This document shows positions 7,760-15,909 of a stretch of DNA of 64,000 bases, in pieces. The DNA comes from Mesorhizobium sp. AR07 (GTDB taxonomy: Bacteria > Pseudomonadota > Alphaproteobacteria > Rhizobiales > Rhizobiaceae). Both the position numbers and the translations under genes were made by a program. Location: positions 1,984,001 to 2,048,000 of the forward strand of contig NZ_CP080525.1 of the NCBI RefSeq assembly GCF_024746815.1, read 5' to 3'. Under the pieces are notes generated by a model, which did no database searches, was not told where the DNA came from, and worked only from the letters and a program-made list of their open reading frames with translations. Position 1 is the stretch's first letter, and each line of letters starts with the position of its first letter.

Positions 7760-10700
7760 ATGGAAATGGATCACGGTGTCGATATCGCCGGGCGCGGCGC
7801 AGCAAACCCGGCGAGCCAGCCCGAAACAGGCGTGGCAGGCGCTGACGCGCTTGCAAAAACCGCCTTCGGAACAATCGCGCGCGCCCAGATCCTGACGGGC
7901 GCCGACTTTGCTCGGGAAGGTCAGCCCGGTGAGCGGCTCGATACGGTCTTCGAGCAGCTCGCCGAGACATTTGCCGCGTTGCCGGCGGTGATCTCCGATG
8001 GACGTGTCTGGACGTATCAGGAGCTGGACAAGCGGGCCAACCAGTTCGCCCGCCTGCTGATCAAGCGCGGCGTGCGGCCGGGTGACCGGGTTGGGCTTAT
8101 TCTCGACCGGTCGGCGGAGACCTATGTTGCGTTGCTCGCCGTGATGAAGGCAGGCGCGGCCTTCGTGCCGCTGGCCACCGCGTTTCCCCAGGAGCGGATG
8201 ACGCTCATCATCGAAGACGCCAGTGTAAGCCTGATCGTGACGATCGCCGCCTATGCGTCGCGAGCCGATCAACTGCCGGTTCCCCATTTGTTGATCGACA
8301 GCGCCGCCGCCGAGATTGCCAAACAGTCCAGCGCACCGCTGAAGCCGCGTGCGGCGCCAGTTGCAGCCGACGACACCTGCTACATCCTCTACACCTCGGG
8401 CACCACCGGCAGGCCCAAGGGCGTGGTCATCACGCACCAGAGCTTTGTCAACTTCATACGGGTCGCCGCCGCATCCTACGGATACCGGCCGGGCGATCGT
8501 GTTTATCAGGGCATGACCATCGCCTTCGACTTTTCCGCCGAAGAGATCTGGGTGCCATTCGCCGCCGGCGCGACAGTCGTGCCGGCGCCGGGCCAGCTGC
8601 CTCTCGTGGGCGAGGAACTCGCGGATTTCCTGCGCCATCATGACATCACCTGCATGGCCTGCAGCCCGACCCTCTTGTCGTCGATGGCCAGCGACGTGCC
8701 CAGCCTGCGCACGCTGCTGGTGGGCGGCGAGGCCTGCCCTCACAATCTGGTGGTGCGCTGGTCGAAGCCGGGGCGGCAAATCCTCAACACCTATGGCCCC
8801 ACCGAGGCGACCGTCACGGCAACGATGGGCGCGCTGACGCCTGATCGTCCCGTGACGATCGGTGCGCCGCTGCCCACTTACTCCATCGTCATTCTCGACG
8901 CTTCGGTGCCGAAACTGGCCGCGCCTGGTGAACTGGGCGAGATCGGCATCGCCGGTATCGGGCTGGCCGTAGGCTATCTCAACAGGCCGGACCTGACCGA
9001 ACAGAAATTTATTGCCGATTTCCTCGACCTGCCAAACAACCCGTCGAAGCGCATTTACCGGACGGGCGACCTTGGCCGGATCAACGATATCGGTGAGATC
9101 GAGTATAACGGGCGCATAGACACACAGGTGAAGATCCGCGGCTATCGCATCGAACTCGGCGAGATCGAGGCGGTGCTGCTGGACCAGCCTGACATCGCGC
9201 AGGCCGCCGTCACCACCTGGGAGATCGAGCCCGGCCGCGTGGAACTCGTTGCCTACTACGCACCCAAGACCGGCCTGCCAGCGATCTCCCGCGCTGATCT
9301 CGCCCAGATGATGAAGCGGCGCCTGCCGGACTACATGGTGCCCTCCTATCTGGAGGAACTGCCGGCGATCCCGATGACCGTCTCCAACAAGGTGGACCTT
9401 CGCCAGCTTCCGAAACCGACAAGCGTTCGGCTTTCGGCCGATCGCACGATGGTGCCGCCCGGTAACGACGACGAGCATTTCCTGGCTGATGCACTGGCCG
9501 CGGTGCTGAAATTCGACGCGGTGTCCGTCGAGGACAACTTCTTCGACGATCTCGGCGCCAACTCGCTGCTCATGGCGCATTTTTGCGCGCGCGTGCGCAC
9601 CAGGAAGGAATGGGCGACGACGTCGATGCGCGACATCTATCTCTATCCGACGGTGGCGCGCCTCGCCAAGCATTTGTGCGTACCGGAGGAGATGACGACG
9701 GCCACCAATGAGCCGGTTCTCACCCGCCGCACGTCGAACCTTGTCTACTGGACCTGCGGAATGGCGCAGCTGCTGTTCTATGGTCTCTACAGCTACTTCG
9801 GATTGTGGTCGCTCAACTTTGGCCTCAACTGGGTCTATGACGCCCTCGACGAACCTCTGAAGCTCTACCTGCGCTGCGTGTCGCTCTCGGCTGGCGTGTT
9901 CTTCGGCATGACGGGCTTTGCCGTCCTTGCGAAATGGGTGCTCGTCGGCCGCTGGAAAGCGGAAGTATTTCCCATCTGGGGCCTGCGCTACTATCGCTTC
10001 TGGGTGGTCAAGACACTGATCCGCACCGCGCCCGTCGTCCTGTTCCGCGGCAGCCCGCTCTACAGCATCTATCTGCAGCTTCTCGGCACCAGGCTCGGGC
10101 GCAACGCCGTCATCGAATCGCGTTCGGTGCCCGTCTGCACGGACCTGATTTCGATTGGCGACAACACGATCCTGCGCAAGGAATCGATGATCCTCGGCTA
10201 CCGCGCCCAGTCCGGCTATATCCATACCGGGCCGATCGCCATCGGCCGCGAGGCTTTCGTGGGTGTGGGCTGCACGATCGACATCGACACAAGCATCGGC
10301 AACAGCGCCCAGCTCGGCCATTCATCCTCGCTGCAGCGCGGGCAAAGCATTCCGGACGGCGAGCACTGGCACGGATCGCCACCCGTGCCGACCACGGCCG
10401 ACTATTGCAAGGTGCGCAACGTCAATCCGTCCCATGTCCGGCGCGTGCTCTACGAGACGGTGCAACTGGTGGGCCTGTTTACCTTCGTGACCCCTCTGCC
10501 GCTTCTGTTCCACAGCTATTGGCAGAACGTCAGCGACGATTATCAGGAGACGATCGGCATCGTCGCGATCGGCACCGTGGTCACGCTGTTTGGCTACATT
10601 GCCTTGGCCTTCCTTGCGGCAACGCTGGTGCCGCGGCTGGTGAGCCTGCTTCTGAAGCCAGGCCGCACCTATGCGCTTTATGGTTTCCGGTACTGGCTGC

Positions 10701-11878
10701 AGACTGTCGCCGAATTCTCCAGCAATTCGCGCGTCCTCAATCTCCTGTGCGGCGACAGCTCGGCGATCGTGCATTACATGCGCGCCATTGGCTGGAACCT
10801 CAACAAGGTGGTGCAGACCGGCTCCAACTTCGGCAGCAACCAGCAGCACGAGAACCCGCTGCTGTGCGACATCGGCACCCAGACCATGGTGTCGGACGGA
10901 CTTTTCATGATCAACATGCACAAGTCCGCCACCGCATTCAGGCTCGAGCGGACACGAATTGGCGAGCGCAACTATCTCGGCAACAACATCTACTATCCGC
11001 CGGACGGCCGCACCGGCGACAACTGCCTGCTCGGCACCAAGGTGATGGTCCCCATTGATGGACCGGTGCGTGAGAATGTCGGATTGCTGGGTTCGCCGTC
11101 CTTTGAAATCCCCCGCATGGTGAACCGCGACAAGGAACTGATCGCGGGCATAAGCGAGGAAGAGCGGCGTCAGCGCATCAGGCACAAGAACCTCTATAAC
11201 GCCGTGACGGTGCTTCTGTTCGTGGCGGTTCAATGGATCATGCTGTTCGCCACGCTGGTGATCTGGGACCGCGCCCTCAACTATTATACCGACTGGGCGG
11301 AAGTAGCGCTGTTCGTCGCTGTGCTGCTCACCTCGGCGATCACCATTCCGTTCTACATTCTGATCGAGCGCGCAAGCCTTGGTTTCCGCAGGCTGAAGCC
11401 GCAGATGACGACGATCTATGACGTCACGTTCTGGCGCCATGAACGCCACTGGAAGCTGTCGGATTCGCCGATTGTCAGGCTTTTCGGCGGCACTCCATTC
11501 CGACCGTTGATCATGCGCCTGCTGGGCGTGAAGGTGGGCAAGAGGGTCTATGACGGCGGCAGCAACCTGACCGAGCGTTCCCTGGTGGAGATCGGCGATG
11601 ACGTCACCCTCAACGAGGGGTGTGTCATCCAGGCCCATTCGCTGGAAGAAGGCGCGTTCAAGTCCGATTTCATCCGCATCGGCAAAGGCTGCACACTCGG
11701 ACCTGCCGCCTTTGTCCATTACGGCGTCGTGATGGGCGAAGGGTCGGTGGTCGATGTCGACTCCTTCGTCATGAAGGGCGAAGAGCTTGAACCCAACTCC
11801 ATATGGCGGGGCAATCCGGCCAAACTTCATCGGTTCGTGCAGCCGGTCACGGATGGTGGCTCCAAGACATCGGCTTGA
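7760..11878 (+). CDS. Pls/PosA-type NRPS: adenylation, carrier and membrane/beta-helix terminal domains
   Basis: This 1372-residue single-module synthetase has an adenylation domain at residues about 60-550. Its core motifs are L-Y-T-S-G-T-T-G-R-P-K-G (208 on), N-T-Y-G-P-T-E-A-T (343), Y-R-T-G-D-L-G (433), G-R-I-D-T-Q-V-K-I-R-G-Y-R-I-E-L-G-E and N-K-V-D. The substrate-pocket strand has Asp257 and Glu261 where amino-acid-activating domains have 235 and 239; an acidic 239 fits a cationic amino acid (inference). A carrier domain follows with D-D-L-G-A-N-S (Ser602). The rest has several membrane helices and two left-handed beta-helix acyltransferase regions (about 780-880 and 1260-1350), as in epsilon-polylysine synthetases (TIGR02353 terminal domain). 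A PPTase lies two genes downstream. Confidence 0.93.
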   Translation: MEMDHGVDIAGRGAANPASQPETGVAGADALAKTAFGTIARAQILTGADFAREGQPGERLDTVFEQLAETFAALPAVISDGRVWTYQELDKRANQFARLLIKRGVRPGDRVGLILDRSAETYVALLAVMKAGAAFVPLATAFPQERMTLIIEDASVSLIVTIAAYASRADQLPVPHLLIDSAAAEIAKQSSAPLKPRAAPVAADDTCYILYTSGTTGRPKGVVITHQSFVNFIRVAAASYGYRPGDRVYQGMTIAFDFSAEEIWVPFAAGATVVPAPGQLPLVGEELADFLRHHDITCMACSPTLLSSMASDVPSLRTLLVGGEACPHNLVVRWSKPGRQILNTYGPTEATVTATMGALTPDRPVTIGAPLPTYSIVILDASVPKLAAPGELGEIGIAGIGLAVGYLNRPDLTEQKFIADFLDLPNNPSKRIYRTGDLGRINDIGEIEYNGRIDTQVKIRGYRIELGEIEAVLLDQPDIAQAAVTTWEIEPGRVELVAYYAPKTGLPAISRADLAQMMKRRLPDYMVPSYLEELPAIPMTVSNKVDLRQLPKPTSVRLSADRTMVPPGNDDEHFLADALAAVLKFDAVSVEDNFFDDLGANSLLMAHFCARVRTRKEWATTSMRDIYLYPTVARLAKHLCVPEEMTTATNEPVLTRRTSNLVYWTCGMAQLLFYGLYSYFGLWSLNFGLNWVYDALDEPLKLYLRCVSLSAGVFFGMTGFAVLAKWVLVGRWKAEVFPIWGLRYYRFWVVKTLIRTAPVVLFRGSPLYSIYLQLLGTRLGRNAVIESRSVPVCTDLISIGDNTILRKESMILGYRAQSGYIHTGPIAIGREAFVGVGCTIDIDTSIGNSAQLGHSSSLQRGQSIPDGEHWHGSPPVPTTADYCKVRNVNPSHVRRVLYETVQLVGLFTFVTPLPLLFHSYWQNVSDDYQETIGIVAIGTVVTLFGYIALAFLAATLVPRLVSLLLKPGRTYALYGFRYWLQTVAEFSSNSRVLNLLCGDSSAIVHYMRAIGWNLNKVVQTGSNFGSNQQHENPLLCDIGTQTMVSDGLFMINMHKSATAFRLERTRIGERNYLGNNIYYPPDGRTGDNCLLGTKVMVPIDGPVRENVGLLGSPSFEIPRMVNRDKELIAGISEEERRQRIRHKNLYNAVTVLLFVAVQWIMLFATLVIWDRALNYYTDWAEVALFVAVLLTSAITIPFYILIERASLGFRRLKPQMTTIYDVTFWRHERHWKLSDSPIVRLFGGTPFRPLIMRLLGVKVGKRVYDGGSNLTERSLVEIGDDVTLNEGCVIQAHSLEEGAFKSDFIRIGKGCTLGPAAFVHYGVVMGEGSVVDVDSFVMKGEELEPNSIWRGNPAKLHRFVQPVTDGGSKTSA

Positions 11879-11942
11879 GCCTTGGGCCAATCATCCCTCA
11901 GACCTCATCGGAGGCCGCGTGACAGAGCGATCCGGCAGTGTC

Positions 11943-12395
11943 ATGGAAATCCGTATCGCTCCTGTGACCGAGGCCAATCGAGCCTTGGTCACGGCTCTGC
12001 GACTGGCCGCCGAACAGATGGATTTCGTCGCAAGCAATGCGGAGTCCCTCGATGAAGCCGAATCCGATGGGGACGCGCGGCCGCGCGTCGTGATGGCTGG
12101 GGGTAGTGTCGTCGGTTTCCTGATGTACGAGGCGCCGGAGGATGACGACGAGGCGCGGATCTACCGTTTCATGATCGACCGCACCTGGCAGGGCAGAGGT
12201 TACGGCAAGGCTGCGTTGCGTGAAGTGCTGGACGAAATCAGAAGCCTTGGCCACATCAGGCACGTTTCAATCTGCTACGAACCGGACAATGATGCAGCAC
12301 GACAGCTCTACCGTACCGCCGGTTTCGTGGAAGAAGGGCTCGACGAGGATGGCGAAATGATCGCCGATCTGGTCCTTTCGACGGATGATCGTTGA
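11943..12395 (+). CDS. GNAT-family N-acetyltransferase
   Basis: This 150-residue acetyltransferase has the acetyl-CoA loop R-T-W-Q-G-R-G-Y-G-K-A-A-L (Q/RxxGxG/A). The motif B strand is H-V-S-I-C-Y-E-P-D-N-D-A-A-R-Q-L-Y-R-T-A-G-F, and the protein ends in a short beta strand. Motif A (I-Y-R-F-M-I-D) resembles the spermidine/polyamine and ribosomal-protein acetyltransferase branch. The start could instead be GTG at 11919, which has GGAGG four bases upstream. It follows the NRPS by 64 bases and overlaps the PPTase gene by 11 bases. The substrate is unknown, but the product of the NRPS or a cationic precursor is a reasonable guess. Confidence 0.85.
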   Translation: MEIRIAPVTEANRALVTALRLAAEQMDFVASNAESLDEAESDGDARPRVVMAGGSVVGFLMYEAPEDDDEARIYRFMIDRTWQGRGYGKAALREVLDEIRSLGHIRHVSICYEPDNDAARQLYRTAGFVEEGLDEDGEMIADLVLSTDDR

Positions 12396-13065
12396 CGCGG
12401 CCGCCCCCCCTGAAATCGCGCTTGCGCAGACATCCCTGCTGCGGGCGATGATGGCCATTGCGCCCAAAAGTGTCCGGATCGGATGCCGGGTCATACGCGA
12501 CGGAGACGAGGCCCATCTGCTGCCCGAGGAAGCGCGTTCCATCCTGGCGCGCCAGCCGGCCATGCGGCGCGCAAGCGGAGCGGCCCGCTGGATCGCACGC
12601 GGGCTGCTGGCGGATGTTGGTGTCAATGACTTCGCCATCCTGCGCGCGCCATCCGGCGCGCCGGTCTGGCCCAACGGGATAACGGGTTCGCTCGCGCATG
12701 ACGACGAAATGGCGGTCGCGGCGGTCGCGCCTGTTGACCACGTCGCCTCCCTCGGCATCGACGTCGAGCCCCCCCAGCCCTTGCCCGACGACATCCTCGC
12801 GCTCGTTGCAGCCCGTGCTGATCAAGCAGACGCGGCGGACCGGCATCTTGCCGGTCGTATCCTCTTTTGCGCCAAGGAAGCAGTCTACAAGGCGGTCTAT
12901 CCGCTCGATCGCGAGATCCTGGGCTATGAGGATATAGAAGTGGACCTCAACGCAGGCCGTGCGATGACGAAAACGGGCCGCGAGGTCAACCTCGCTTACT
13001 GCATTGCTCCGCGCGTGGTCGTATTGGCGTTTGTTGATGGCGCACCGCCGTATTCGCCAAGCTGA
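12385..13065 (+). CDS. 4'-phosphopantetheinyl transferase, Sfp/EntD superfamily
   Basis: This 226-residue enzyme transfers phosphopantetheine from CoA to carrier-protein serines. The signature motifs are present: T-G-S-L-A-H-D-D-E-M-A-V-A-A-V (residues about 100-114), L-G-I-D-V-E with the metal-binding Asp and Glu (about 124-129), and F-C-A-K-E-A-V-Y-K-A (about 170-179). The EntD-like N-terminus is present. Its ATG overlaps the GNAT gene by 11 bases, and the only carrier domain nearby is Ser602 of the NRPS upstream, its likely partner. Confidence 0.93.
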   Translation: MIVDAAAPPEIALAQTSLLRAMMAIAPKSVRIGCRVIRDGDEAHLLPEEARSILARQPAMRRASGAARWIARGLLADVGVNDFAILRAPSGAPVWPNGITGSLAHDDEMAVAAVAPVDHVASLGIDVEPPQPLPDDILALVAARADQADAADRHLAGRILFCAKEAVYKAVYPLDREILGYEDIEVDLNAGRAMTKTGREVNLAYCIAPRVVVLAFVDGAPPYSPS

Positions 13066-13109
13066 AGTTCACCTGCAACCACAAACGGGAGCCGAGGGGC
13101 AGCGCGCCT

Positions 13110-13613
13110 TCAAACCGGCAGCCTCACCTCTCCCACCGACATCTGGTTCTCAACCGCCACCAGCGCCTTCACCATTTCCCTGTCCCGCTGCCGGTGCCGC
13201 AGGTAGGCGACCACCAACCTGTCCAGCGAGATAGCGCCGGCGCCGGCGATAGCCAGCACCAACATGCCGCCTGATATCGCAAGATCTTTTTCGAAATGCA
13301 GCAACTCGTTCTGGCTGGCGAAGTTGGTGTGGAACAGCGTCGCTGTCGCCAGGCAGAACAGGCCGAGCCCGATGGCGCCGAGGCGTGTGAGCAGGCCGAA
13401 TGCGATGGAAAGCCCTGCCCCCATTTGCAGGGCGATTGTCGCGACAAACAGCGGCAGGCTGACGCCCAGTGCAGCCATCGCCCTGGCGGCGCCGTCGAAA
13501 TGGGTGGCCAGTGTCAGGCCTTCATGCAGGAAGAGCAGGGAAAGCAGCAGGCGGCCGGCAAGCAGTGCCACATCCTTGGCGTACAGCTTCGTGGCGAGTT
13601 CGGTCGGTGTCAT
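13110..13613 (-). CDS. DoxX-family membrane protein
   Basis: This 167-residue protein has four predicted membrane helices. The first carries A-G-R-L-L-L-S-L-L-F-L-H-E-G; then come the DoxX loop H-F-D-G-A-A-R-A-M-A-A-L-G-V, the helix with A-L-Q-M-G-A-G-L-S-I-A-F-G and the L-T-R-L-G-A-I-G-L-G segment. E-K-D-L-A-I-S-G-G-M-L precedes the last helix. DoxX/YphA proteins are inner-membrane proteins with a proposed role in redox or respiratory stress; the partner is unknown. I chose the start where homology begins. The long upstream extension of the frame reads through a repeat. Confidence 0.88.
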   Translation of the reverse strand: MTPTELATKLYAKDVALLAGRLLLSLLFLHEGLTLATHFDGAARAMAALGVSLPLFVATIALQMGAGLSIAFGLLTRLGAIGLGLFCLATATLFHTNFASQNELLHFEKDLAISGGMLVLAIAGAGAISLDRLVVAYLRHRQRDREMVKALVAVENQMSVGEVRLPV

Positions 13614-13798
13614 GGTCAGGCTCCAATTCTTTAAACAGGCAGGCGCCGCGCGTCCGGTCGGACGCGCGAAATGGCGCTGTGTCTGATGTTTGAAAAAGGC
13701 CGGAGCCGGCGCGAGGGAGAGGATGCCAGCTCCGGCAATGGGCGCCAGCCACGAGCGCCCAAACTGCGGTGCATTAGAGGGCAGGCGCGGCGCCAAGG

Positions 13799-13856
13799 CC
13801 CCACTCCGGCCGCTTCGCGGCCACCCCCCTCACATTTCGTGGGCGAGAGGAAACGC
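13799..13856. repeat. Short dispersed palindromic repeat (copy of the block near 281-342)
   Basis: CCCCACTCCGGCCGCTTCGC followed by GGCCACC, CCCTC, CATTTCGTGGGCGAGAGGAAA matches 281-342 (CCCCTCTCCGGCCGCTACGC, GGCCACC, CATTTCATGGGGGCGAGGAAA) at most positions. The GGCCGC..GCGGCC core forms a hairpin. It lies directly after the TPR gene stop and may also act as a transcription end. Confidence 0.75.
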
Positions 13857-13857
13857 C

Positions 13858-14337
13858 TTACTTCGTCACCTTGGTGTCGATGGCCTTCTGCAGGTCCGAA
13901 AGCTCCTCGCAGCCGGCCGGGCAGAGTTTTTCCAGCGACGCCAGTTGCTCGTTGGCCTTGGCCATGTCGCCGGTCTCGACATAGAGCTCGCCCAGATATT
14001 CTCGGGCGGCCTTGTGGTCGGGCTTCAGCTCCAGCGCCTTGCTGTAGTAGGTGAGCGCGGTCTTGTAGTCGCCGGTCTTGCGCAGCGTGAAGCCGAGCAG
14101 GTTGTAGACGTCGGGCTGCTGCGTGTCCTGCGCCAGGTCGCGCAGATCGGCCAGGGCGCCCTTGTAGTCCTTGGCGGCGATCTTGGCCTGCACCGCGGTG
14201 AGGTCGGGCGCGTCGGCCCCCTCGATGTCGTCCACCGCATAGGCCGGCATGATTGTGGCGACGGGAACCACGGTCAGCACGGCAATGGCGCCGAGCAGGC
14301 CGACCAGGGCATGCTTGTTGAAGAGGGACTGTTTCAT
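13858..14337 (-). CDS. Exported TPR protein
   Basis: This 159-residue protein has a signal peptide (positive start M-K-Q-S-L-F-N-K-H, hydrophobic core, A-Y-A cleavage site near residue 33). Three tetratricopeptide repeats follow (A-A-K-D-Y-K-G-A-L-A-D-L; P-D-V-Y-N-L-L-G-F-T-L-R-K-T-G-D-Y-K-T-A-L-T-Y-Y-S-K-A-L-E-L-K-P; A-R-E-Y-L-G-E-L-Y-V-E-T-G-D). A C-terminal C-P-A-G-C pair may form a disulfide or bind metal or heme. It is a periplasmic protein-interaction factor of unknown partner. It lies 31 bases downstream of the MBL-fold gene on the same strand. Confidence 0.87.
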   Translation of the reverse strand: MKQSLFNKHALVGLLGAIAVLTVVPVATIMPAYAVDDIEGADAPDLTAVQAKIAAKDYKGALADLRDLAQDTQQPDVYNLLGFTLRKTGDYKTALTYYSKALELKPDHKAAREYLGELYVETGDMAKANEQLASLEKLCPAGCEELSDLQKAIDTKVTK

Positions 14338-14368
14338 TGTCTTTCTCGCTTTGGGTGGGTTTCCGCGC

Positions 14369-15340
14369 TTAGATTTGCACTGGAGCGAAGCCGTAGGCAT
14401 CGCCGTCCTTGACGAAGGTGCCGGTGCCCGGGAACGGGAAGTGCGAGCCCGAGATCCGGATGTTGTCGGCAATCACGCGGTCGATGATCTTGTGGCGCGT
14501 GGCGATCGCCGCCGGCCCGTCCTGGTCGTAGCTGCCCTGCCACTCCGGATGCGGCGCCAGAAGCGCCGGCACATACATGGTGTCGGCAGAGATCATGATC
14601 TGCTCCTTGCCGGAGTTCGCCAGGTAGACAGAATGGCCGGGTGTATGGCCGGGAGCGGCGATGATCTGGATGCCGGGCGCGACCTCGGCGCCGTCCTCGA
14701 CCAGTTTCCAGTTCTTCCATCTCGGGAAATTTTCGGCGATGCGCTTGCCCGCCGGCTTGCGCCCTTCCGGCAGCTTGGCCAGCCGGCCGGGGTCGGTCCA
14801 CCAGTTGTATTCGGTGGCGTTGACGATCAGCTCGGCATTCGGGAACACCGGCGCGTTGGTGCCCTTTTCCATCAGGCCCCAGACATGGTCGGGGTGGAAA
14901 TGCGAGATCATGATGGTGTCGATCGCCTTATAGTCGATGCCGGCGGCGGCCATGTTGCCCGGCAGATGGGTGGCGTTGGTCTGCCATTGGCCGACGCCCG
15001 AGCCGGCGTCCATCATGATCAGTCTGCCGTTCATCTTGAGCACGACGACAGTAAGCGGGATGGGCATGAAGTCTGTGGTCAGCCCCGCCTTGGCGAGCGC
15101 CGCCTTGGTGTCGTCGACCGAGGCGTTGGCGAAGAAGGCCGGGTCGTGCGGCTTGCGCCAGATGCCGTCATAGATGGCGGTGACCTCGATATCGCCGACC
15201 TTGTATCTGTAGAAGCCGACGGCCGGCTCGACCGGCGTTTCGGCAAAGGCGGGCCGGGTGAATTCCAACTTTCCGGCAAGGCCGAAGGCGGTGGCGGCGG
15301 CGGCGGAACCAAGCAACGTGCGACGTGTCATGCTGAACAT
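14369..15340 (-). CDS. Tat-exported MBL-fold metallo-hydrolase
   Basis: This 323-residue protein starts M-F-S-M-T-R-R-T-L-L-G-S, a twin-arginine-like signal with an A-F-A cleavage site. The metallo-beta-lactamase motif H-F-H-P-D-H lies at about residue 137. Further metal ligands are in A-P-G-H-T-P-G-H-S, S-A-D-T-M-Y and S-G-S-H-F-P-F-P-G. It belongs to the periplasmic MBL group related to lactonases and quorum-quenching enzymes. The substrate cannot be read from sequence. The start at 15340 has GAGGAG upstream. Confidence 0.9.
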   Translation of the reverse strand: MFSMTRRTLLGSAAAATAFGLAGKLEFTRPAFAETPVEPAVGFYRYKVGDIEVTAIYDGIWRKPHDPAFFANASVDDTKAALAKAGLTTDFMPIPLTVVVLKMNGRLIMMDAGSGVGQWQTNATHLPGNMAAAGIDYKAIDTIMISHFHPDHVWGLMEKGTNAPVFPNAELIVNATEYNWWTDPGRLAKLPEGRKPAGKRIAENFPRWKNWKLVEDGAEVAPGIQIIAAPGHTPGHSVYLANSGKEQIMISADTMYVPALLAPHPEWQGSYDQDGPAAIATRHKIIDRVIADNIRISGSHFPFPGTGTFVKDGDAYGFAPVQI

Positions 15341-15454
15341 GGTGATCTCCTCTGGGTTGCGGAAGGGATGACGGAGGGCCAAGCCCTAGGCCCCTCCGTT
15401 CCGATGCGGTTGGGGGGCCGGCCCGTCGGGATCCGGTCGTGCCCCCCGGCGAAC

Positions 15455-15697
15455 TCAACGGCCCCAGATGCCCTGGCCGGGTTCCTGCGCATCGGATTGC
15501 ATCGGCGCGTGCCGCGGCCCGGTCATCACCGTGGTGTCGACGCCGTCTGGGCGTGCGGTGTAGGGGATCGACGCCGTGGCGTTGGTGTCGACGGAAGCGA
15601 TGGGCTGATTGGCATTGTTTGCGCCGTGGTCACTGCCGGCAAAGGCAGCGCTTGAAGCAAGCAGTATGGCAGCCACGCTGAGAGCGAGCTTGGTCAT
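15455..15697 (-). CDS. DUF680-type small exported protein
   Basis: This 80-residue protein has a clean signal peptide (M-T-K-L-A-L-S-V-A-A-I-L-L-A-S-S-A-A-F-A). A mature part of about 60 residues is rich in Asn, Ala, Asp and Pro (S-D-H-G-A-N-N-A-N-Q-P, S-V-D-T-N-A-T-A-S-I). This matches the DUF680 family, known almost only from Mesorhizobium. The function is unknown. It is a useful taxonomic marker for this window. Confidence 0.8.
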   Translation of the reverse strand: MTKLALSVAAILLASSAAFAGSDHGANNANQPIASVDTNATASIPYTARPDGVDTTVMTGPRHAPMQSDAQEPGQGIWGR

Positions 15698-15861
15698 TTT
15701 CGTAGGTCCTTGTTTCGTTTCTTCGGATTGCGGGCCGGGCGAATGGCCTCGCTGAAGGGAAGACCTGGCAGGGCTTGCCTTTATTCCCGGATGCGATGAG
15801 ATTTTTGGGGGGCGAAGGATTTGAGTAGCAGTGGGGTGCCGCAGGCGGGAGATTGCTGAAG

Positions 15862-15909
15862 TTGGCGCCGCCCCTCATCCGCCTGCCGGCACCTTCTCCC
15901 CGTATACGG
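15862..15909. repeat. Left half of a composite palindrome split by ISAs1
   Basis: CGCCCCTCATCCGCCTGCCG GCACCTTCTCCCCGTATACGG is the left arm. The matching right part continues after the IS at 17104 and closes with ATACGGGGAGAGGATGCCGGCAGGCAGGTGAGGGGC near 17201-17236. Without the IS the centre reads CTTCTCCCCGTATACGGGGAGAAG, a perfect palindrome. Confidence 0.85.
15900..15909. repeat. 10-bp target duplication, left copy (CCGTATACGG)
   Basis: CCGTATACGG immediately precedes the ISAs1 left end and is repeated at 17104-17113 just after the right end. Ten bases agrees with the 8-10 bp duplications of this family. The duplicated target is itself a perfect palindrome. Confidence 0.9.

Noticed and set aside
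7721..11890. Two very long minus-strand frames (866 and 522 codons) opposite the NRPS
   Set aside because: They are exact antisense of a clear NRPS with all motifs. Their content is rich in His, Arg, Gly and Gln as expected for the complement of high-GC codons, with no domain and no ribosome-binding site.
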